DNA from: Pterois miles
Taxonomy: Eukaryota > Chordata > Actinopteri > Perciformes > Scorpaenidae
Direction of reading: 5' to 3'
DNA length: 64,000 nucleotides
Assembly (NCBI GenBank): GCA_947000775.1
Contig: CAMQGK010000052.1
Coordinates: forward strand, 25,364,501 to 25,428,500
Of this stretch, positions 11,601 to 20,600 are shown piece after piece. A program made the position numbers and the translations under genes. Below the pieces are notes generated by a model. The model was not told where the DNA came from. It did no database searches and saw only the letters and a program-made list of their open reading frames with translations. Numbering within the stretch: the stretch's first letter is position 1; each line of letters begins with the position of its first letter.

Positions 11601-14600
11601 GAAACGCAGCTGGCGCGAACAACGGATGCGTCTATCACGCAGCCATGAGGTAACGCAGCCACCAACTAAGTGATTTCCGCTGTATTTCTTTATTGTGCCT
11701 TGTCTCACCCTGGGTTTAGCCAGCTCCTTAATCTTCTCAGTCTCCTCGTGGGACAGGATTTCCAGGTAGCGTACGATATGGGGGCTGTCCCACTCATCCT
11801 CCTCTTTCATGGGCTTCAACAGGAGACGAGGGTTCCTCTTACCGTCATGGTAGCGACAGAACAAACGGCTGCGCCTCTCCTCGTTCTGGTAAAACACACA
11901 GAATAAACATAAAATACTGTAATATCATCATATTAAGAGAGGCATGGTTTACAAGGACTGGAACCAGATTTTCTGACTGCCCTATACAGGTTTTTACATG
12001 ATTTTCCATGTATAGACAGCAACATTTCTCCTCATCCTTTTGCGTTTTGTTGCACCTGTTAAAGAGAGGACACTTTAAATCCATATTACATCTCAGGACA
12101 GGTGGGTAACGTCACAAAATTCACAGAATAAGTCATCCCAACTTCAAACTGATCAGGTCCCTAATCAGCTAGAATAAGTGAAAAACACCTCAACGTACCA
12201 ATCTGACGGTAATCAAAAGAAAAAATTATGAAGTCGGGCTGCACTGAGTGGCATGAAGCTTCATTCATAACACTGAAGTTGTAATTATTAATAAACATAC
12301 AGAAACAATAGCCTACCTACCACTTACTCTTCCCTTCTCGTAATTCTCGATCATAATTATTTCCAAAATTCACTACTATGTTTTTATCTAATGAAAAGTT
12401 CTGCTCAAGTCCAAATTTTTTTGTCATTGAGCTTTTCAAAAACAACACTCACTGTGGTTAAAAACATTTTTCTCTCCCACACACCTAAACGAGGCAGTCC
12501 AACAGCACCATAAATTACACATATATATAAATATAAATAATAATGAAGACAGTGGGAGATGAGGAGAGACCAGTGTGTATTTTGTCTGAAAACTCAGCAG
12601 CTGACAGTATGAGACCCAACAAATTAAGAAGATATTTAAAAACATGAGGCAGCATGGCTCACATAGCCCCTCTCAATCCGCTTCCTCAACACAGTCAACA
12701 TCACACCAACTTTCAAGTTCCCAAGTAAAATAGTTTTGCACTTCTGCCCCTCAGATAGGCACAACTGGACTACATCGCGAAGCCGCAATATTTTTCCCTG
12801 GAAACACTGAAGTTGTAGAAAAATGAGTTTCAAAAAATTTTGGGCACCCGAACCCCCAAAAGGCAAAACTACATTATACTGTCAACCATCATACAAAACC
12901 TGAAGTTCCTAAGTTAAATACCGTTCGAGGTATGCTCGAAAATTAAGTGGGGAAAAAAAAAAAAATTACAGTTTTTGGCCAAATTACATCCCAGTCATGT
13001 CAATAAAAACACTCCCCTCCAAAGGCCTGAAAGACAGAAAAAGTTTGAGAACCACTGGACTGAAGTAAAACAATTCAAGCTTTGTGTGTTTGGTGTCTGC
13101 TGTTATTGCAAGCTTGTTGTTTTATGTGTTGGTGTCACTGTACATTGCTCTTTAATAGTCAATACATTCATTGATTCAGCTCTAATCTAATATCAAAATT
13201 ATCTATCTGCCCAATTACATGCCCATGTATTTTGACTGCCTCTCTGCTAGAGGTCTTTACATCACACACTGCCTACTTTGTCTTTCTGTCTTTGTGTCTC
13301 ACCATTTGGAGCCCCTCTCCTCTGCAGAGAGCTTCATAGGTCTCTCTCTCTGGGAGATGATCTTTAGGTCTGCGGTAGGTTCCCAGCTGGATGGGCTCCT
13401 CAGAGGCAGGCTGGTAGTCCTGGTTCAGCTCGTTGAGCTGCTTGGACAGTAACCGCTCAAAGTAACGCAGGTTTCCTCCTGCCCTCTGGTGGCTGGGGTC
13501 TGTCAGTACAAGACAAAGCTGTTTGTTAGTGGATCAAATCTCAACAGAGCTGAGGAGAAACTGTTTTAAATGTTTACTTAACTTTCACAGCTACTTACCT
13601 TTCCAGCTTTCATTTCTCAAAACTGCATTCACTTATTTAATTAAGTACTCCAGAGTTTAACTGAAGAGAAACCGAATTAACTACAACATTTACAGTAAAT
13701 GTCGTTCATTGTGGACTTTCTACTTCGATGAACTCCATAGTGGTGGAAAGTTAACTAAGTACATTTAATTGTGTACTGCATTACCAGTACAATTTGAGGT
13801 ACATGACTATTTCAGAATACAGAGATAAATGAAACTGTAGATAAATGAAACTGTAATGTTTGGTGATTGTAGGTGCTGCTGCAGTGGAGAGTTCATCATT
13901 TTGAGAAAACAGCCTGTAAAGATATGTATTGTAAGAAGAAGGTACGCTACAGGTGAATAGGGTAAAAAATGTTAACAGATATCACCATTACACTTCCTCA
14001 GTTGATTACTTGCATTAAGACAATTATCTTTTACGTTCATGTTTCCTGAAATTGTATGTTCAAATATGCAAATGAGTCATCTAATGCAAACTTGTTGGCG
14101 ATTTTAGGAGAAAATCTACAGATGCAAATAGACAATGTGTAGTAAAATAAACGCCCAAATGTGTATTTTGGATGTTTTCTTTCCAGTAGTATGGAAACAA
14201 AATAGGGCAAAAACTCAAAATCCAACGACATAAATTAATATGCAAGCTCTTTTCCCACAGTGCAATATTATACTGATTCAGTCCTGGTAGATGGCCAGTA
14301 TTAACAGTTTCCTACAGTACTAATGGAGACCTGCTAGAGAAAACTTTGATGGACTTAACTGGCTCAAAGTACAATATTCATGTAGGTGATGGGAGAGTGA
14401 ATCTTTCTTCTTCCTGTTATTCTTTCTTTCTTGCATTTCATACATGATCTTCCTTGCATTATCTAGCTGTTTGCTATGTACTGTACTGCCACATTAATGT
14501 GTTTGTACATTTTGCCTATTATGTGCATGTATTTACCTCTGACTTTGTATGCGCTTGTTGCTTTTTTTTGGACTGTCTGTTACTTTTCCAGCTGTTTTAA

Positions 14601-17600
14601 ACAAATGAAATTTATTCTATAACTTTTCCCTGTGACAACAGAATAAAACTGATTGCTTCATGCTTTTCTATGTCCTTTACTGAATTAGCTTTTGATGTGT
14701 GTATGAGCTGTTATTTGTGAATTTTAAGAGATATTTTTGTAGCACTTGATGGCACAAAGTAGGTCCAAGTCTGCTATATCTGGTCTACCTCAATCCATTT
14801 CACTTGACATGTAAACAAGCTTACCATAAATTTTAAAAGATGGCCTGCAGCTGTCAACGCAGCCCTTGATGCAGAGACTAAAATAACAGTTACAACCACA
14901 GGCTCTTACGTCGGACGGACAACACCCTCCTGCTCTGGCAAGCACAGCGTACCGCTGCAGTGAGAGAGTACTGCAGCGATTAGTGAAACAGCAAGAAGAC
15001 AACCCATCAATTACCCCACCATAGAGGACTGCAGCCGTATTGGTCAGCTAACTGGTGTCTGTGTGTGTTATGGGAGGCAACTGATTCAACAGTGCTCCTT
15101 AAATACAAGTGCTATTTTAGATTTCTAAAAAAGAGACCATGAACCCATTCACCCATCCTTTATGGTTTTAAGAGAAATGCATTCAGGCTGAGATAAATGA
15201 ACGAGAGAGTTTGTGTGAATTAGTATGCACGATGATTTGCGCTTAAATCTTTTGTCTGTACACTGGTATATGGTGCACCTTACCGATTGCCACCAGCCGG
15301 CGTGTCAGCTCAATGGCTCGAGGTAGGTCTCCCATTTGGTAAACAGAGTAGCTGAGGTAGTCCAAAATGTCCGCCTTGGAAGCCACAGTTTCCTCTCCAC
15401 CATCCAGCTGTTTCAAGGCCTGCTGCATCCACAGCACAGCGTGGTAATAGTCTGCATCGTTATAAGCAGTCTTTCCCATGTCGAAGCAGTCGTCTGCCGT
15501 CAGCAAGGCGTTGGAGTGCATACCTGGAACAGGATTTAATACATGTAAATACTTAAAGTAGAAGAAGTAGCAGAAGTATGCACAAAACACACCTTCTCGT
15601 ACCTGTGTGAAATGAGAGTGCAGTTCAAACTCAGCCACTATGCTTCAAGTGCAGCTCAAGTGACCAGTTATGATTTTAAAGGCAATATGTGTGCGATTTG
15701 AGCATTTCTGACTTTAGCAGCTTCTAGTAGTAGTATAAGGTCACCTTCATACCTAAAGCTCTGTTTCCTACGGAAACCTCACCAGAAATTAAGCAGCTCA
15801 AGAGTTCACTTGACAGCGGACCAAGACCACCCTTTCGAAGCGGACCAGGGCAGCGGTTGTTTGGTCTGCATCAGGGTTTGATTCCTTCGTTCCCACCAAC
15901 CGAAACGAATCGCACCAAGGCGGCAACCGGACTAAACGTGGCTGGTGTGAAAGCACCCTACAACATGACATGGTGCAGACAGCAGTGCATGCTTTACAAC
16001 CTTACTGTGATGAGTGGCTGTATTAACAAATAAAGCTGGACTTCTTTAGGACAAGGGATTCAACATGTGCCTGTGTGTGATGCAACTATAATTGTGTCAT
16101 TCATTTCCTAACTACAAACATATTTATCCTCAATTCAATTATTACCAAGAACTTTAAAAATGACACTGAACTCGAACACCACCTTTAATTAACAGCAACT
16201 GTGACTTTAAGGTCAAGCCCTAACCCCATAAGTGACTAGTCAACATGACCTAATTTCACAAAAATGCACTCTGTCAGGAGGTCAAAAACTCTAACTGCTT
16301 TTCACAAAGAGAGTAGCATAAACACGGGAGTTTAAAATCATTATGGGTGAGTTCAGTTTGCCTTCCTCACTTTCTTTCTACCCCTCTTAATATATTTATG
16401 TTCATTCCTTGGTCACCTGGCAGCTTTCCTCTGGAGAAGGTCTCAGAATCCAGTTGGTACGTGTCCTGAAGCCGCATCAACGCTTTGGCAGCACCCGTCT
16501 CATCCTCTTCATCTGGGAAGTACTGTCTGTGTATGGACATGTTGGAAATGAACCCTGGAGAGAAAGTAAGAACAAGTTAGTGACTCACCAATTTAATGCA
16601 AGGATGACATCTAACATAATAATGTTCAACTTTGCAACAACTTGGCAACCTAGAGCTAAAGCTATTTACTACAGGATAGCAAACTATTGGAGCTAAATAC
16701 AAATGACTCAATTTTTCATACTTTTCATACTGTTCAGCACCTGAAGTCACAGGTCTTGGAAGGTGTGATTGTACTTCATGGAAACAAACATGCTTAGACA
16801 TCATGCACACCAGCATTAAACTTAATTCTTTGATTTCATTTATCGATCTTAATTCATACAATTTAAATACATTAAACAATGAAACTGCAAATAATAACAA
16901 AAGAAACTCCAAAGGGCTGATGTGACATTTTCATTATGATTTATACACATTCTGCGGTATTCAGCAGAAGAAACTGCAGTCCAGATGAATGAGCCAATAC
17001 TTTATATCATGTATGATTGGCAAAGGTCCAAATTACATATTTCTTTCTTTCCTACATCCATGTTGCCAAAACATAAAGAGGAAAAGAAATACAGAAGAGA
17101 ATCAGTGCTTAGTCTTTACAAAACCATTGTATTTCATATATCTTATATTATCTTTAAGATGAAAATATCATTACCTTAGAAGTACTCCCTTCTTTGAATC
17201 TGGCTAAATAATAAAGGATAAAAAAAACTACCTGCTAATGAAAAGTACAAACATTAAACTAAATCTAAATACTGCATGTCTTCTTTTCTAGTTGCAACAA
17301 GGCCACGTATACAGATTCACTTGTATGACACATGATTCATGCTCATCTGCCTCACACAGACTTTCCAGTCCAAACACACACAAACACACACACACACAAA
17401 TAGAGAACATGGCCAAATTTTGCAGATGATGAGGAACAGCTGGAGTTAAAACATGACACACTTCGTCCACACTCTCTTCATTTGAGATGCAGAATATTTG
17501 AGCAGAGTTCAGCAGAAATTTCCACACTGACTGCAGCTGCTCACATCCACTCTAGATTTTATATTTGACGCTTACTCTCTGTTCGTGCTGAGAAGAAGAA

Positions 17601-20600
17601 GAAGAAGAAGAAGAAGAAGATATTCCTTTATTAGTCCCACGAGGGGAAATTCAATTTTTTCACTCTGTTGTTAACTTATACACGGTACATGCAGACCCGA
17701 ACACACGCATGCACAAACATGCAACAATGGAGAGACGTCAGAGTGAGGGGGCTGCTCCTGACAAGCGCCCCGAGCAGTTGGGGGTCCGGTGCCTTGCTCA
17801 GGGGCACCTCGGCAGTGCCCAAGAGGTAAACTGGCACCTCTCCAGCTACCAGTTCACACTCAGTTCTTGGTCCATGGCGGGACTTGAACCGGTGACCCTC
17901 CCAAGCCAACTCCCTACAGACTGAGCTACTGCCGCCCCCAAGTGGCAAAAGCCCCATATAAATATAAAGCTGTGAATGCTACCCTTCCGAAGCATTATAC
18001 GATGTATGGTATGAATGCATACAATGTCAGTGGAAAAGCAAGAATGAAACAGATGCAGATTTGACCAAGGCAGCATGAACTGATGCAAAGATGTATTGGA
18101 TCTGCCTGAAATTGTTTCAGCCTGAGCAAAATTTATTTCCAGATGTACCACTTGTTAATACAGAGAGAAAGCAGAAACGGGAACTGGATGAAAATAATAT
18201 AACTTCCTTGGTACGCTTTGGTCTGAGCTGTCAAACACAAAACAGGTACAGCTTATCCCAGGAAATGTCTGTATACTCTCAGTTAGGCAACAGACTGGCT
18301 AAAAACACAGAAAATAAAGCAAGACCAACAGTTTCCTTTGCCCCATCTGAACACAGATTGCTCATAAGATGGAGCGGTTTTATAACTAAACACACAAAGA
18401 ACATCAGTGCTCCAAGCAAAGCATAATTATGCCACAATTGTCCAGCTCCTCCTCCTCCTCCTCCTCCTCCTCCTCCTCCTCCTCCCTTCACCATCTCCTT
18501 ACCATCAGAGGGGTTCTGAAGCACCAGAGTCTCCAGTTCAGACCACTCTGTGTTGAGTCTCTTCATCAGTTTGTAGGCATTTACCGGGTGGGCCAGGTAG
18601 CCTTCTGGGTCAGAGGTGGACACTCTGGTCAGAGCATCAAGTTTGTTGGCCCAGCTACAAGACAGACAGACATACAGACAAAGTGTTGTTACTACTATAA
18701 TATTACAAAGACATTATACTCATTACAACTTAGCCTGCAAAGCCTGCTCTGCTCTTTTTAAATCACTTAGAAAATTCTAGTGAAAATGTGGTGACAAAAA
18801 AGACCAAAGCTATGATACACAATGTAAAATTACATAAAAACATTATGAACATGTCAGGCAATTCAAGGTGGAAACACTAAACCACTAAATGGTTAAAAGA
18901 CTGTTAATATTAACAAATCTCTATGCTGCTGACTGTTGATGAAACGGATATTAATATTTATATTACGCGTCTGTGCGTTTAAGATGTTTTTGATGCTTTA
19001 ATCCACAAGAAGGGATAGTTTTCAAGATTGCTGCCATGGAATCTATGTTTCTGAACATAACACAAATAGAGCCTAATATGGACCACAGACGGTCGGTGAA
19101 AAGAGAATAAAAAGGAGAAAAGTGCTGATATCATGAAGTAAATGGGGCCACATTTTTTAATTCTCCATTCACAAAAAAAAAGTTTTCTTAAAGAATTCAG
19201 GGTAACACAGGGGGAGTACTTGATATACAAATATCATAATGTAGGGTAAGTATGGAAGTTTGTCAGCACTATACTTAAAAGCATAATATGCAACAATATT
19301 GTAAAAAACAATATATAGACTGGTACAAAAAAAAAAAAAATCCCTCTCAATCATCACTTGAATGTGATGGTGTTTCTGCAGAGACCTTGCAGCCCTCTGC
19401 CTCTATTTTCTCTTTTCTTACTATTTTATGAGATGCTGCTGGCCATCTGCCAACAGCCTTTGGGCCCTACGTGGGAGTGTAACCCCCAGACAGTAACAGC
19501 GCGCAGGATGTGCAGCACGTTCAGCACGTTCAGCACGTTCAGGTGGTCAAATACCGCCACTTTGTCACGAGTTTGACCGAGGGACGCACATCAGGCACGC
19601 CTAACGTCAGCGACTGATCCTGAATCGGATAAGAGGTTACAGATAATGGATAAATGGATGGAGGGAGGGAGGGATGGTCAGGAGATGAATGATGAGGACA
19701 GAAAACTTAAAAACTTACAAATTTATATGACTTTTTCTAACTTTTCTCTAATCTTTGCTTTTTCTTATCAGGAACCAATAACTGATACATTCATCTCTTT
19801 GGGCATCAAACACTTACTTAAATGAAACCACCTGATAATATTACAGAAGAAATGTCTGTTTGGTGTCAAACATGCCAATGAGCCCCAAGTATACATTGCT
19901 TTTGTTAACAGGGGTCACAAGCCAAAAGGTTTATTATATAGAATTGCTTAATCTTAAAAAGTAACTAGTAATTGTAATGTCAGATAACTACAGTGGAGTA
20001 AATAGTATAATATTTACCTCTGAAACACAGAAGTAATATAGAAGCATAAAATGATAATACCACAGATAAAGTACTTTTATCTCAAAATTGGACTACTTGT
20101 TTAACATACTTGGCTCACAGTTGGGTTGTTATTCAGTTGCAGGGTTCAAATGTACCTTTTTACAGCAGCAAGCTTGGACTCCTCTGCTTTGATGTACTCC
20201 CTCAGAGACTGGACCAACTCTTTTTCTGTGTAGATCAGGTCTGTCATTTGGCCTGCAGAGAGAGAGATAATGAAGATGAATGAGAGGTGTCACTGAAGAT
20301 ACAATCAGCATCGTCTTTCTCACTCAAAACATGTCACCTTGTGTAAAAATGTATTTATTTAAATTCATACATTGACTATTTCCTATGCAAAACTTTTCTT
20401 TTTCTAATTTAAAACTCCATCAAGCAGTATTATTTAACATTTAATCCAAAAACACTCTAATGTGAGAGAGTTTCTGCCTCTAACAATCCAACTGAGAATT
20501 TTTACATCTGTTGTGATTTGGCCGATAAAATGTATTTCTGGTAACGCTGTTAGTCTCAGACTTACACTGAGGTAAAAATAAATCCTCAGCCACAAAACGG

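Noticed and set aside
17860..17939. Possible tRNA gene
   Set aside because: A and B boxes are present, but the sequence continues into a SINE body with a retroelement tail and does not fold as an intact tRNA.
18279..18623. Minus-strand open frame with a poly-glycine run
   Set aside because: It is a read-through of a real p4ha2 exon into its intron across the GGA microsatellite; the glycine run is not coding.
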